DNA from: Butyrivibrio sp.
GTDB lineage: Bacteria > Bacillota > Clostridia > Lachnospirales > Lachnospiraceae
Direction: 5' to 3'
DNA length: 64,000 bases
Assembly: GCF_017433805.1 (NCBI RefSeq)
Contig: NZ_JAFRGN010000007.1
Coordinates: forward strand, 186,001 to 250,000
Shown here in pieces: positions 34,679 through 49,322 of the stretch; position 1 is the stretch's first letter; every line of letters starts with the position of its first letter. The position numbers were made by a program, and so were the translations under genes. Under the pieces are notes generated by a model. The model saw nothing but the letters and a program-made list of their open reading frames with translations, was not told where the DNA came from and searched no databases.

Positions 34679-35892
34679 TGCCAAAGAGAGAAGAGAAACG
34701 TAATCTGGAGACAATTCCTGTAGGATCACTTGGAATCATCCCACTTAAGGGTGTCAAGCCTCTTGCAGAAAAAGTTGATTACTATCTCGTTAAATGGAGA
34801 GCTGAGAGGGAGAACGAGCACAAAGGAAGTCTTGCTTTTACAGGCTATGAGCGTCCATCTTACATTCTGGATGCTGAGGTTCCAAGATTCGGAACTGGTG
34901 AAGCCAAGGGTGTTATCAGGACTTCAGTTCGTGGAGATGACCTCTATCTTCTCGTAGATGTATGTAACTATTCACAGACCTATTCTCTTTTTGGTCAGGA
35001 GAACCACATGTCTCCTGATGATCATTACCAGGATCTCAAAAGAATAATCGCAGCTGTTGGTGGTAAGGCTAGACGTATCACAGTTATCATGCCTTTCCTC
35101 TATGAGTCAAGACAGCACAAGAGAAGCTCAAGAGAATCTCTTGACTGCGCTATTGCTCTCCAGGAGCTGGTTAGCATGGGTGTTGATAACATTATTACCT
35201 TCGATGCTCATGATCCTAGAGTTCAGAATGCTATTCCTCTTAACGGATTTGAAACAGTCCGCACTACATATCAGTTTATCAAGGCTCTCCTTCGCAATGT
35301 ATGGGATCTCAAGATTGATTCAGACCATATGATGGTTATTTCCCCTGATGAAGGCGGAATGGGAAGAGCTATCTATCTTGCCAGCGTACTTGGTCTCGAT
35401 GTAGGTATGTTCTACAAGAGACGTGATTATACACAGGTTGTTGACGGACGTAACCCTATCGTTTCTCACGAGTTCCTCGGAACAAGCGTTGAGGGCAAGT
35501 CAGTTATTATCGTTGATGATATGATTTCATCAGGTGAGAGCCTTATCGATGTTGCCAAGGCACTCAAAGAGCGTAAGGCAGCCAGAATCTATGCATTCTC
35601 AACCTTCGGTCTTTTCACAAACGGACTTGAAGAGTTTGATAAAGCTTATGAGGAAGGTCTTATCGACAGAGTACTTACTACTAACCTTGTATATCAGACT
35701 CCAGAGCTGTTATCACGTGAGTGGTACATTAGCTGCGATATGAGTAAGTACATTGCTTACCTTATCGATACACTTAACCACGATGCTTCTATCAGCGATC
35801 TTCTGAATCCTGTAGAGCGTATCAACAGCATTATCGAGCGCTACAACAGTGGCGAGCTTCGTGCTTCACTTGAGGCAGAAAAGAAAATCTGA
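34678..35892 (+). CDS. prs: Ribose-phosphate pyrophosphokinase, long clostridial form
   Basis: A 404-residue PRPP synthase, longer than the common 310-residue form through an N-terminal extension and inserts such as YERPSYILDAEVPRFGTGEA. Key elements remain: YESRQHKRSSRESLDCAI, ITFDAHDPRVQNA, VISPDEGGMGRA, and the PRPP loop VIIVDDMISSGES. It makes PRPP for nucleotides, His and Trp, and the upp product at 48625-49254 uses PRPP. It is the last gene of the dnaD-dnaI-prs operon. The long form is familiar from Lachnospiraceae, so it is not read as an aberration. Confidence 0.95.
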   Translation: MPKREEKRNLETIPVGSLGIIPLKGVKPLAEKVDYYLVKWRAERENEHKGSLAFTGYERPSYILDAEVPRFGTGEAKGVIRTSVRGDDLYLLVDVCNYSQTYSLFGQENHMSPDDHYQDLKRIIAAVGGKARRITVIMPFLYESRQHKRSSRESLDCAIALQELVSMGVDNIITFDAHDPRVQNAIPLNGFETVRTTYQFIKALLRNVWDLKIDSDHMMVISPDEGGMGRAIYLASVLGLDVGMFYKRRDYTQVVDGRNPIVSHEFLGTSVEGKSVIIVDDMISSGESLIDVAKALKERKAARIYAFSTFGLFTNGLEEFDKAYEEGLIDRVLTTNLVYQTPELLSREWYISCDMSKYIAYLIDTLNHDASISDLLNPVERINSIIERYNSGELRASLEAEKKI

Positions 35893-35910
35893 TAATTTAC
35901 AGCAAATATA

Positions 35911-35944
35911 AGCCTGGTTGTTATCTCTAACAACCAGGCTTTTC
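35911..35944 (+). terminator. Terminator of prs operon
   Basis: AGCCTGGTTGTT pairs perfectly with AACAACCAGGCT around a six-base loop, followed by TTTCT. Confidence 0.93.
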
Positions 35945-35982
35945 TATATCTATACCCTCTAAACCCCATAATCTGAATCTGA

Positions 35983-36957
35983 TTAGAATGACAAGAATGT
36001 GAGCGAATCAATGATTCCTGCAAGTCTATCAGATACTTCCATATCCAACTCTTCATTACCACTCTTGTGGCCAATTACTTCAAAGGAAAGATATCCTTCC
36101 ATGTAATCTCTTGTTACAGCTTCCATATAAAGACCTGAACCTGTCTCTGCTGGAGGACATGAAGCCCAGTATCCATGAATCTCTTCTGTTCCTGGGAAAA
36201 CACCTTCTGATGTAGTTGCGTTTTCACCATATTCCTGAACAAATGCATCTCTGGCTTCCTTGGCACTCTTATCTACATCATAGGTAACCATGATCATGTT
36301 GGTTCCTACGCCCTCTCCGTTGTAGACAATAGCTACCTTGTTACCATCCTGAGTTATATCAAACAGATTAGGATCATACTTGATGCTCCATCCATTCTGA
36401 TTCTCGTAGATGTAATCACCATCGCTTACATAGTTGATAGCGTTGAAGGTATCAGGATCTGCATCTGGAAGATACTCAAAAACAAGCTCAAGCTTCATAT
36501 CATCGTCGTAGTAACCATAGACATTTCTGTCCTCTACGCCTGTTACCACTAATACATCCTCTAATACGTCAACACTGCCAAAGGAAAAGCGAACCTGTCC
36601 ATCTTCCTGTACACAGTCAAATGGAATTCCTGCGCCATTTGATCCTTCCTCTGTACGCCCCCAGTCATCACCATTGAAGACATAGAAATAATTCTTGGCA
36701 GGATCTTCAGCATCTTTTGCATAGTTTACATAGACGCCCTTTTTGAAATACTGTATGGCTTCTGCAGCTTCTGAAGTCTCAGCTTCTGCTGCAAGTGCTA
36801 CAGATTCTTCTTCAATCACTTCTTCTGTGATCTCTGAAACCTCAAACTCCGCAAGGTCTGATGCAGCTTCAGCGCTTCCACAGCCAGTAAGTGTCATTGC
36901 TGCAAGTGATAAGATTGCAGTAAGTGTGAGTAACTTCTTTGAAGACTGACTTTTCAT
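35983..36957 (-). CDS. Lipoprotein of unknown function
   Basis: A 324-residue exported lipoprotein: signal peptide LTLTAILSLAAMTLTGCGS with lipobox Cys, then a Glu/Ala-rich acidic linker (about residues 30-70). The middle part contains YVFNGDDWGRTEEGSNGAGI, reminiscent of small lipocalin-like or DUF-type folds. The C-terminal half (GWSIKYDPNLFDITQDGNKV onward) resembles PsbP/DUF1795-like lipoprotein domains. The ATG at 36957 follows GGAGGGAG. It stands alone between convergent prs and a separately terminated HAD gene. No function is assigned. Confidence 0.8.
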   Translation of the reverse strand: MKSQSSKKLLTLTAILSLAAMTLTGCGSAEAASDLAEFEVSEITEEVIEEESVALAAEAETSEAAEAIQYFKKGVYVNYAKDAEDPAKNYFYVFNGDDWGRTEEGSNGAGIPFDCVQEDGQVRFSFGSVDVLEDVLVVTGVEDRNVYGYYDDDMKLELVFEYLPDADPDTFNAINYVSDGDYIYENQNGWSIKYDPNLFDITQDGNKVAIVYNGEGVGTNMIMVTYDVDKSAKEARDAFVQEYGENATTSEGVFPGTEEIHGYWASCPPAETGSGLYMEAVTRDYMEGYLSFEVIGHKSGNEELDMEVSDRLAGIIDSLTFLSF

Positions 36958-37100
36958 AATATTTCTCCCTCCTAAATAAAAACTATGTTTCACTATCTCG
37001 CCCCTCATGTGAAATAATGTTACATTGAAGATTATATTACTCCTCTTATTGCCCCAATGATATTAATAAAATATAAAGTATTATAAAAACTTTATTTAAA

Positions 37101-37140
37101 AAGCCTGACTCCTCAGGTAGAATCAGGCTTTGTTACAGGT
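37101..37140 (-). terminator. Terminator of HAD gene
   Basis: AAGCCTGA and TCAGGCTT pair across a 24-base loop, and an A-run (T-run on the minus strand) follows in the transcribed direction. Confidence 0.7.
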
Positions 37141-37144
37141 TTCA

Positions 37145-37798
37145 TTATTCAAAAAGTTTTTTAATATCAAGAAGTGAATCTACGCAGGAGTAGAGCTTAC
37201 CTCTTAGTTCCTCATCAGGCTGCGATAAATCTGGTACCATTATGACGTTGCAACCAGCAAGAAAAGCGCTTGTAACACCGTTAGGTGAGTCCTCTACAGC
37301 AAAGGTCTCATTTGGAGGAAGGCCCAGCTGCTCGCAGGCGTATGCGTATATGTCTGGCGCCGGCTTACCAAGCTTGACCATATCAGAGCAGATAATCCTG
37401 TCAAAATGGTCAAATAATCCCAGTTTATTAAGGTATCCCTTGGTTCTCTCATATTCATTGGCTGTAGCGATACAGGTTAATATTCCATGCTCACGAAGCC
37501 ATATGAGAATCTCTTTTGCTCCAGGTTTAAGGGGAATTCCCTGCTCTTTAATAATATCTGCAACAAGGCCCTTACGATATTCTCTGACCTCGTTGTAATC
37601 AAAGTCCTGTCCAAACCACTCTTTGAACTTCTCAGGCGCAAAAGGCCTTCCAAGAGATCTTAGTTCCAGTGGCATCCATGGCTCGCACTTATATCCAAAG
37701 TGTGCAAGAGCCTCAGGCCAGGCCTTCTGATAGAATTTCTCTGTATCTGTAAGTGTACCGTCAAGGTCAAAGATTACTGCCTTAATGTCTTTGTTCAT
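37145..37798 (-). CDS. HAD-superfamily sugar-phosphatase/beta-phosphoglucomutase-like protein
   Basis: A 217-residue HAD protein of the beta-PGM-like subgroup. Motif I is VIFDLDGTLTDTE, motif II is CIATANEYE, the Lys is in VKLGKPAPDIY, and motif IV is FAVEDSPNGVTSAFLAGCNV. The cap is the helical subfamily I type. The ATG at 37798 is preferred to the in-frame TTG one codon earlier. It is probably monocistronic. The substrate could be a sugar phosphate or phosphoglycolate. Confidence 0.9.
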   Translation of the reverse strand: MNKDIKAVIFDLDGTLTDTEKFYQKAWPEALAHFGYKCEPWMPLELRSLGRPFAPEKFKEWFGQDFDYNEVREYRKGLVADIIKEQGIPLKPGAKEILIWLREHGILTCIATANEYERTKGYLNKLGLFDHFDRIICSDMVKLGKPAPDIYAYACEQLGLPPNETFAVEDSPNGVTSAFLAGCNVIMVPDLSQPDEELRGKLYSCVDSLLDIKKLFE

Positions 37799-37877
37799 CA
37801 AATATATTCCTCGGATGCTTCAACATATTTAATAATATACGAATTGCTCCATGGCTTTCGACGCTTATATCATTAGA

Positions 37878-39131
37878 TTATAGCTCATAATACTCCGCAT
37901 TGATATACTTGGTATCATCTTCAAAGGCTGAAGGCTCAGAACTAACATTACTATCTTCTGCCGCGCTGCCAAATAATCCCTCAAATAGCGAACTTATGGT
38001 GTTTGTTCCGATAAGCGCAACATCGCTGGAAACAGAGCTAACAGCGCCCTTCTGGTCGTTGGAGCAGCTTACCTTAGCACAGTCTCTTATCTTAAGGCGC
38101 TGTCTGATAAGCTCAGGTGGAACATCCTTATCAATCTTAAGAAGTGCTACATCGCTTACAACCATTCCACCAGCCGCTGCTTCCAAGGTAGCCCTGTCGA
38201 TATTAGCTATGGCAACATCTCTGATTTCTGTTCCCTGCTTAATAATGAGCTTATCGCATTTAGCTCCGATCTCCTCAAGTCTCTGAACGCACGCTTTCTC
38301 AGCACAGATATCACCCTCCACAATAAGAGTTTCAATCTTTTCTAGTGCTCCCAGATTAGAAGCTGCAATATCCGCATTTCCAATGATGTAAAGGCTTGTT
38401 CCATTGGCATTTACAAATTTCTCATCAATCTCATTCTGATCAGACACAACAACTGTGCAGTTATCAGGAATTTCCACGATCTCAGCCTCAATATTAAAAA
38501 GAGGAAGAGCTGTCTCAATGTTTTTCTTTCTAATGTACACTTTCTCTGTGCTAAACTTTATATTCTTCTCGGCCAGCTTTGCAAAATCTGTCTCTTTGTC
38601 CCCATCATAGATGAAATTCGCTGCAAAATAGCCCGTATTCTCAGGTGCTCGCAATGGAAAATACTTATCCAGCTTATACCTGTTGTCCATAAGTGTATAA
38701 TCATCGGGATATGACTTGGTCATACCGTTGATGGACAGTCCAGGGAATGGCAAAAGAGCTGCAATACTCTTAGGACACAGAATAAGGCCATTGATAGAGA
38801 TTCTGCTAAACTTTCTAAGCGCATCCTGTGCACCAGGCGCAATCTTGAGAAGTCCATTTATAGTGATAGCTGTTCCTTCAGCAACATCTGTCTGTGGTGT
38901 TATCTCATAAACGCCATTGATGTTGAGGTTCTTGTTGCCAGGATCCTCGCTCATATCCTTACTTCTGACTTCCTCAGCCTTGATATTGAAGGGCAATCTA
39001 TTAAGAATCTCTTTACTTCTATCGTCAACAATAAGCTCTTCTGTATATATCCTTATCTGACTGAACTCTCTATAATTCTCTTCATTGATCTTTCTCGCAT
39101 CACATTTCTGGCAGTTAATTCTAAGCTTCAT
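37878..39131 (-). CDS. Predicted beta-solenoid protein linked to an ECF sigma factor
   Basis: A 417-residue protein with no signal peptide or membrane segment. I do not recognise a named family. Short repeats with the core INGxxxI..P recur (NINGVYEITP, TINGLLKIAP, SINGLILCP, SINGMTKSYP), then longer beta-rich repeats (VVVSDQNEI, LYIIGNADIAASNLGALE, IETLIVEGDICAEKA, LIIKQGTEIRDVAI). This suggests a right- or left-handed beta-helix like that of bactofilins. The N-terminus has CQKCDARKINEENY, a possible metal-binding pair. It starts 46 bases after the sigma-factor stop, so the two are one unit; a scaffold or sensor role for the sigma factor is speculation. Confidence 0.7.
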   Translation of the reverse strand: MKLRINCQKCDARKINEENYREFSQIRIYTEELIVDDRSKEILNRLPFNIKAEEVRSKDMSEDPGNKNLNINGVYEITPQTDVAEGTAITINGLLKIAPGAQDALRKFSRISINGLILCPKSIAALLPFPGLSINGMTKSYPDDYTLMDNRYKLDKYFPLRAPENTGYFAANFIYDGDKETDFAKLAEKNIKFSTEKVYIRKKNIETALPLFNIEAEIVEIPDNCTVVVSDQNEIDEKFVNANGTSLYIIGNADIAASNLGALEKIETLIVEGDICAEKACVQRLEEIGAKCDKLIIKQGTEIRDVAIANIDRATLEAAAGGMVVSDVALLKIDKDVPPELIRQRLKIRDCAKVSCSNDQKGAVSSVSSDVALIGTNTISSLFEGLFGSAAEDSNVSSEPSAFEDDTKYINAEYYEL

Positions 39132-39177
39132 CTTTTTTCCCCTTTCGTATTTCGCATCCCCTTGTAAACAATCTGTT

Positions 39178-39657
39178 TTACAATAACCTCTTTAAATGTT
39201 CTCTGGCTTCATGGAGCTTGCTTCTGACTGTTCCTGCAGGAATTCCCAGCATAGTACCGATCTGCCCAGATGAATATCCATCCACATACCGAAGTATCAG
39301 TAGCTTAGCCTCCTGTACATCCATAGAAGCAAGGACACTCATAAGCTCTTTTTCTGAGTAATTGTCAAAAGAATTTCCTGGTACTGGCCCAGTATCCATT
39401 CCACTTGTATCAGCAAAAAGACTTTCATTCTTGCGTTTTCTCATGGTATCAATGAAAATATTCTTGATAGTCCGATAAAGCCAGGCTCTCTGCTGATTAA
39501 AATCAAGTCCACTGATATCGCCATAGTGGTTTATAGCCCTAAGAAACCCTTCCTGGACAATCTCTCTTGCCATATCCTCATTCTGGGTCATCATAGAGCA
39601 CCATTTGACTAGTTCAGGATTCAGTTTTTCATACAGGTATGCTATTTCCTGCTCCAT
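39178..39657 (-). CDS. ECF-type RNA polymerase sigma factor
   Basis: A 159-residue sigma-70 family protein with only regions 2 and 4. Region 2 reads EDMAREIVQEGFLRAINHYG and FNQQRAWLYRTIKNIFIDTM; region 4 reads LLILRYVDGYSSGQIGTMLG followed by IPAGTVRSKLHEAREHLKRL. The ATG at 39657 follows GGGGAG; an upstream in-frame start at 39690 lacks a site. No anti-sigma factor with a membrane segment is adjacent; instead the soluble beta-solenoid protein follows, which is unusual. Confidence 0.93.
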   Translation of the reverse strand: MEQEIAYLYEKLNPELVKWCSMMTQNEDMAREIVQEGFLRAINHYGDISGLDFNQQRAWLYRTIKNIFIDTMRKRKNESLFADTSGMDTGPVPGNSFDNYSEKELMSVLASMDVQEAKLLILRYVDGYSSGQIGTMLGIPAGTVRSKLHEAREHLKRLL

Positions 39658-39765
39658 TTCCCCATGCTCCCCAAAATAAGCAGTAATCAAAAGTACTTTC
39701 TGTATATATAACGTTTGGAAATTAAAAAGTGTTGGAAAAATTTAGAATTTTAGAATATTTTATTT

Positions 39766-39804
39766 CAAAAAGACGGAGTGCGTCAATCAAATCCGCACTC
39801 CGTC
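39766..39804 (-). terminator. Terminator of LUD gene and its operon
   Basis: GACGGAGTGCG and CGCACTCCGTC form a perfect 11-base-pair stem with a run of A (U on the minus transcript) at 39766-39771. Confidence 0.93.
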
Positions 39805-39828
39805 TGCATTTCAAGTATTTATATTGTA

Positions 39829-40458
39829 TTAGAATCCCAGATTATCGTTAACAAGGATTACATGAATTCTGTCCTTGTGTCTTGAGAATCTTGTGATAAG
39901 GAACTGACAGCAGATAGTATCTGGTGACTTACAGTTCATACAAGAGCCTGTCTTGGCACATGGTGTGTTAAGTCCAAAACGCTGAGCATTGATAGGAGCA
40001 GCAACGTTTCTGGCTCTCTTCATGGCACCATCCACATCGTCGCAGATTTTGTTCATACCAACGATGAACAGAACCTTCTTTGGTCCCTGTGCTATAGCAG
40101 ATACTCTGTTGGAGTTACCATCAATATTGACAATAACGCCATCTTCAGTCATTGCATTAGCACTAACAAGGAATACATCTGCATCGTATGCAGCAAGCAT
40201 TGCAGCGCGCTTATCCTCTGCCTTATCTCTGTCGATGAAGTTATAATTGCCATTTTTAACAGCTTCTACAAGGCCGATCTCGTGAGCACTCATAGCTCCG
40301 CCCATAGTTACGCTGCTGCCTTCTGGAATAAGCTCAAGAGCTTTCTTGAGGGCTTCTTCCTTATTAGCTGCGTAATAGCCGGTCATGTTTCTGGACTCAA
40401 GGCCTGCGATAACCTTTTTTGCCAATAATTCGTTTCTCTTAACAATATTCTCGTTCAT
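39829..40458 (-). CDS. LUD-domain protein (LutC/YkgG-like)
   Basis: A 209-residue protein with the LUD (DUF162) fold: VTMGGAMSAHEIGLVEAVK, AYDADVFLVSANAMTEDGVI, NIDGNSNRVSAIAQGPKKVL, VGMNKICDDVDGAMKRARNV. A Cys-rich C-terminal part (CAKTGSCMNCKSPDTICCQF) may bind metal. LUD proteins of the Lut system act with lactate-oxidising subunits; none are adjacent here, so a lactate role is not supported. It lies 41 bases after lacZ with no terminator between, so it is probably cotranscribed. Confidence 0.88.
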   Translation of the reverse strand: MNENIVKRNELLAKKVIAGLESRNMTGYYAANKEEALKKALELIPEGSSVTMGGAMSAHEIGLVEAVKNGNYNFIDRDKAEDKRAAMLAAYDADVFLVSANAMTEDGVIVNIDGNSNRVSAIAQGPKKVLFIVGMNKICDDVDGAMKRARNVAAPINAQRFGLNTPCAKTGSCMNCKSPDTICCQFLITRFSRHKDRIHVILVNDNLGF

Positions 40459-40499
40459 GCCATACCTCCTACAATCTTCACATCCAAAACCTGTATATA

Positions 40500-46180
<5,681 letters not shown>

Positions 46181-46260
46181 AATTGACTTTCAATTTGAAT
46201 GATAGTAAGATTTTGATAATACAATTTAGGTTGTTTGCAGTTTTCTCGAAAGGAGAGAAT

Positions 46261-46752
46261 ATGGATCATCCAATCTTGTACCGCAAGCGCTTCATTCCAG
46301 ACGAGTGCCTAGAACTCAAGGACGACATTATCCTGGAATGCAACGATAAGCTAATCATAACTAAATGGAACACTATCCACGCCAGATGTGATCTGGCCAG
46401 AGGATACTCCTGTTATTACATCGATCGCGGCTATAAAATCAGCAAATTCTTGCGCTCTGATGGATCTCTCCTATGCTGGTACTGCGATATCATAACCTGC
46501 GAATATGATTCTGAGAAAAATTCCCTATTAGTAATAGATCTTCTAGCTGATGTAAAAATATATCCAGATGGTCGTCAGCGTATTGTTGACCTGGATGAAT
46601 TATCCGAGGCCTTCGAAAAACGCCTTATTGACGAAGCCCTTCTGAAAAAGAGCCTGCTCTCACTGAACAAGCTCCTTAATGATCTGTATGAAGGTGGCAT
46701 ACAACAACTTGCTGAGCCGATAGAAAAACTCATCGAAAACAACGATCAGTAG
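46261..46752 (+). CDS. DUF402-domain protein
   Basis: A 163-residue soluble protein. AAAGGAGAG directly precedes the ATG at 46261. The DUF402 core is visible in WCDIITCEYDSEKNSLLVID and LLADVKIYPDGRQRIVDLDE, with a conserved Asp-rich patch, followed by helices. Some DUF402 proteins hydrolyse nucleoside di- and triphosphates; others bind RNA. It is divergent from the membrane-protein/lacZ operon, and its stop overlaps by seven bases with the convergent hydrolase gene. Confidence 0.82.
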   Translation: MDHPILYRKRFIPDECLELKDDIILECNDKLIITKWNTIHARCDLARGYSCYYIDRGYKISKFLRSDGSLLCWYCDIITCEYDSEKNSLLVIDLLADVKIYPDGRQRIVDLDELSEAFEKRLIDEALLKKSLLSLNKLLNDLYEGGIQQLAEPIEKLIENNDQ

Positions 46753-47921
46753 AATACATGACCACCAATATTTATTCCGCTAAGTCCTGGAACCGGTGTT
46801 CTGAAATAAACACAGTTTCCAACATTTGAATAACCTTTCATAGCTTCATCGGCAGCCTGATAACAGGCTGCTGTTGCTTTTCCTTCAGCAAGTGCCAGCG
46901 CAAGTCTTCCGCTGCTAGCTGGAGAAAACTGCTTGTTCTGATAAATAACTCCCACAACAGTATCCGGATAAACTGAACTCAGCACTCTGTTGATAACAAC
47001 AGCTCCTACGGCAACCTTACCCTCGTAAGGCTCTGATCCCGCCTCGCAGTAGATCAGGTTCGCCAAAAGATATCTATCTCCCTCAGCAAACTGAACCTCA
47101 GAAATGTTCCTCCAAGCCGATGATGCTGCCAGTTTGGAAAGTCTCATTTCTTCAGCAAGCTTGGCCTCAAGCTTCTTGATATCTGCCTCCTGCTCCTTGA
47201 TCTGATCCTCCAGGGCCTGAGCTCTGGCCTCAGCATCAGAAATATCGTTGGCATACTGCTTGATGGTTCCGGATGTCTGATTAACAAGACCTGACACCCT
47301 GCTCTGTTCTGCCTGAGCCTTGACCTTGTAGTCATCGAGCTGCTCTTTTTCTTCCTGAAGCTTGGCTTCCTTGGCTTCGATGTTCTGCCTGGTCTCGATA
47401 TATTTCAGGAACATCTTCCTGTCATAAGCGGATAACTGTTCAATATAATTATTCTGATTAAGGAAATCTGCGAAACTTGTGGCTCCAAGGAGCATATCAA
47501 ACAGCACAAAGTTCTGTTTCTCGTATATGAACTGAACACGCTTCTTCATGCTGGCATACTGATTAGTCTCAGTTTGTCTGGCTAAATCCAGCTCTGCCAG
47601 TGTATTCTCTATTTCAGTCTCTTTGTTATCAATCTGCTGTTCCAGGTCCTCAAGGTTACTGCTGACCTCTGAAAGCTGATTATTAAGTGTGTTGAGCTGA
47701 GTCTGAAGTGACGACTTCTCCTCGTTCATCTCGGCGATGTCGTCCTTGGTGTTATCCAGATCATTTTGTGACTGTTTCTTTTTCTCCTTAGCTTCTTCCA
47801 ACTGTTTCTTGGTTGACTCCGTTGCTATAACCTTCACAGAAGGCACAGATGCAGCGCCAATGGCAAGCGCAGCCAGAATCGCTATTATTTTTTTACCACA
47901 AACCCAGTTAGTCTTCATCAT
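46746..47921 (-). CDS. Secreted coiled-coil cell-wall hydrolase, SleB/CwlJ type
   Basis: A 391-residue exported protein. The signal peptide (KIIAILAALAIGAASVPSVKV) is followed by a long coiled coil (about residues 40-250) similar to PcsB/EnvC-type regulatory regions. The C-terminal 120 residues are a SleB/CwlJ (Hydrolase_2) domain with LIYCEAGSEPYEGKVAVGAV carrying the catalytic Glu, then INRVLSSVYPDTVVGVIYQN and ACYQAADEAMKG. The start is read at 47921 (ATGATG) just after the dCMP deaminase stop. It should cleave peptidoglycan, possibly for cell separation; spore cortex lysis is not implied by the domain alone. Confidence 0.9.
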   Translation of the reverse strand: MMKTNWVCGKKIIAILAALAIGAASVPSVKVIATESTKKQLEEAKEKKKQSQNDLDNTKDDIAEMNEEKSSLQTQLNTLNNQLSEVSSNLEDLEQQIDNKETEIENTLAELDLARQTETNQYASMKKRVQFIYEKQNFVLFDMLLGATSFADFLNQNNYIEQLSAYDRKMFLKYIETRQNIEAKEAKLQEEKEQLDDYKVKAQAEQSRVSGLVNQTSGTIKQYANDISDAEARAQALEDQIKEQEADIKKLEAKLAEEMRLSKLAASSAWRNISEVQFAEGDRYLLANLIYCEAGSEPYEGKVAVGAVVINRVLSSVYPDTVVGVIYQNKQFSPASSGRLALALAEGKATAACYQAADEAMKGYSNVGNCVYFRTPVPGLSGINIGGHVFY

Positions 47922-47928
47922 AATTGTC

Positions 47929-48411
47929 TCAAATGGTAATTTTAATATTTCTGCCACTTGGCTGATACTGATAATACCTCACTCCTGCAGCATCAAACAT
48001 CTTCTTGGACGCTCTGGTGCTGGCAGAAGTGCTGTACTTGTCACTGTCATAAACCACAGTACGGATACCCGCCTGTATTATAGCTTTGGCACATTCATTA
48101 CAAGGGAAAAGAGATACATAAATCTTGGCACCAACAAGGCTTCCACCTCTGTAGTTGAGGATGGCATTGAGCTCACTATGAGTAACAAAAGGATACTTGG
48201 TACCCAGCTCGTCTTCGCCGTCTCTTTCCCATGGGAATTCCTCATCAGAACATCCCTTAGGAAAACCGTTATATCCCATTGAAAGAATATTGTTGTCTTC
48301 GCTTACTATGCAGCTTCCAACCTGTGTGTTAGGATCCTTGGATCTCATGGCTGCAAGCTTGGCAACTCCCATAAAATACTCATCCCAAGATATGTAGTCT
48401 TCTCTTTTCAT
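47929..48411 (-). CDS. Deoxycytidylate deaminase
   Basis: A 160-residue zinc enzyme converting dCMP to dUMP for dTMP synthesis. The zinc motif is HSELNAI with PCNECAKAI, and allosteric-site-like residues lie in YNGFPKGCSD. The ATG at 48411 follows GGGAGGA; the longer in-frame start at 48486 lies in a repeat-rich leader. It belongs to the ComEB/dCMP deaminase group and is next to upp, consistent with pyrimidine salvage. Confidence 0.94.
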   Translation of the reverse strand: MKREDYISWDEYFMGVAKLAAMRSKDPNTQVGSCIVSEDNNILSMGYNGFPKGCSDEEFPWERDGEDELGTKYPFVTHSELNAILNYRGGSLVGAKIYVSLFPCNECAKAIIQAGIRTVVYDSDKYSTSASTRASKKMFDAAGVRYYQYQPSGRNIKITI

Positions 48412-48624
48412 GTATCCTCCCTTAGTTAGTCCGTGATAAATGCATGTCTTCACTCCGTGATAAACGGATAGCTTCATGCTTCGCATTCCCGCTATCCTAC
48501 ATACATTCGGAAATCAATATGCTCTCTACATTCGCATATTTTTTCCTCATGTATGTTCGGTCCTCAAGGTCACATTTATATACATGCAAGCATGCATAAA
48601 TGTGACTTTTCGTCCCTATATCAC
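48412..48624. other. Repeat-rich intergenic region, upp to dCMP deaminase
   Basis: 213 bases. TCCGTGATAAA is repeated at 48430-48440 and 48454-48464. A hairpin at 48569-48606 has arms GTCACATTTAT and ATAAATGTGAC plus inner CATGC/GCATG, followed by TTTT only in the plus direction. CATACAT/ATGTATG forms another inverted repeat. It probably terminates or processes the upp transcript and holds the leader of the next gene. Confidence 0.5.
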
Positions 48625-49254
48625 TCATTTTGTACCGAAGATTCTATCTCCTGCATCGCCGAGACCTGGTACGATATAGCCATGGTCATTGAGCTTCTCA
48701 TCAAGTGAACCAACGTAGATATCAACGTCTGGATGCGCTTCCTGCATTGCCTTAAGTCCCTCTGGAGCAGCAATGATGCACATGAAGTGAATATGCTTGC
48801 AGCCTCTGTCCTTGAGCATCTGAATAGCTGCAACTGATGATCCGCCTGTAGCAAGCATTGGATCAACTACGAAGATTTCTCTCTCAGCTACATCTGCTGG
48901 CATCTTGCAGTAATACTCAACTGGCTTAAGTGTCTCTGGATCTCTGTAAAGACCGATATGACCAACTCTTGCTGCTGGAATAAGAGCAAGCATACCATCT
49001 ACCATACCAAGACCAGCTCTTAAAATAGGCACTACGCAGAGCTTTCTACCCTTGAGCTCCTTAACAGTAGTCTTGCAGATTGGAGTCTCGATCTCTACGT
49101 CCTGAAGCTGAAGATCTCTTGTTGCCTCGTAGCAGATAAGTGTTGCGATCTCTCCGATTGTATCTCTAAAGTCCTTAGTTCCTGTATCAGTTCTCCTGAT
49201 ATAACCTATCTTGTGCTGAATCAGTGGATGATCCATAATAACTACTTTTCCCAT
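48625..49254 (-). CDS. upp: Uracil phosphoribosyltransferase
   Basis: A 209-residue enzyme joining uracil and PRPP to form UMP. Motifs are [34 protein letters not shown], and the PRPP loop [16 protein letters not shown] with the uracil site [16 protein letters not shown]. The length matches the family. It lies between rpiB and dCMP deaminase in a nucleotide-metabolism run. Confidence 0.98.
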   Translation of the reverse strand: MGKVVIMDHPLIQHKIGYIRRTDTGTKDFRDTIGEIATLICYEATRDLQLQDVEIETPICKTTVKELKGRKLCVVPILRAGLGMVDGMLALIPAARVGHIGLYRDPETLKPVEYYCKMPADVAEREIFVVDPMLATGGSSVAAIQMLKDRGCKHIHFMCIIAAPEGLKAMQEAHPDVDIYVGSLDEKLNDHGYIVPGLGDAGDRIFGTK

Positions 49255-49322
49255 ACATGCCTCCTAAAATGCTCTTAGTATTATTTTTATCGCACAGATC
49301 CTAGGATCTGCTATTGTCTTAA

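Noticed and set aside
34678-35892. Prs length (404 residues) as a sign of fusion or misannotation
   Set aside because: PRPP-synthase motifs are complete and long forms are familiar in Clostridia.
46746-46752. Seven-base overlap of convergent stop regions of the DUF402 and SleB-type genes
   Set aside because: Ordinary compact gene packing with no sign of frameshift.
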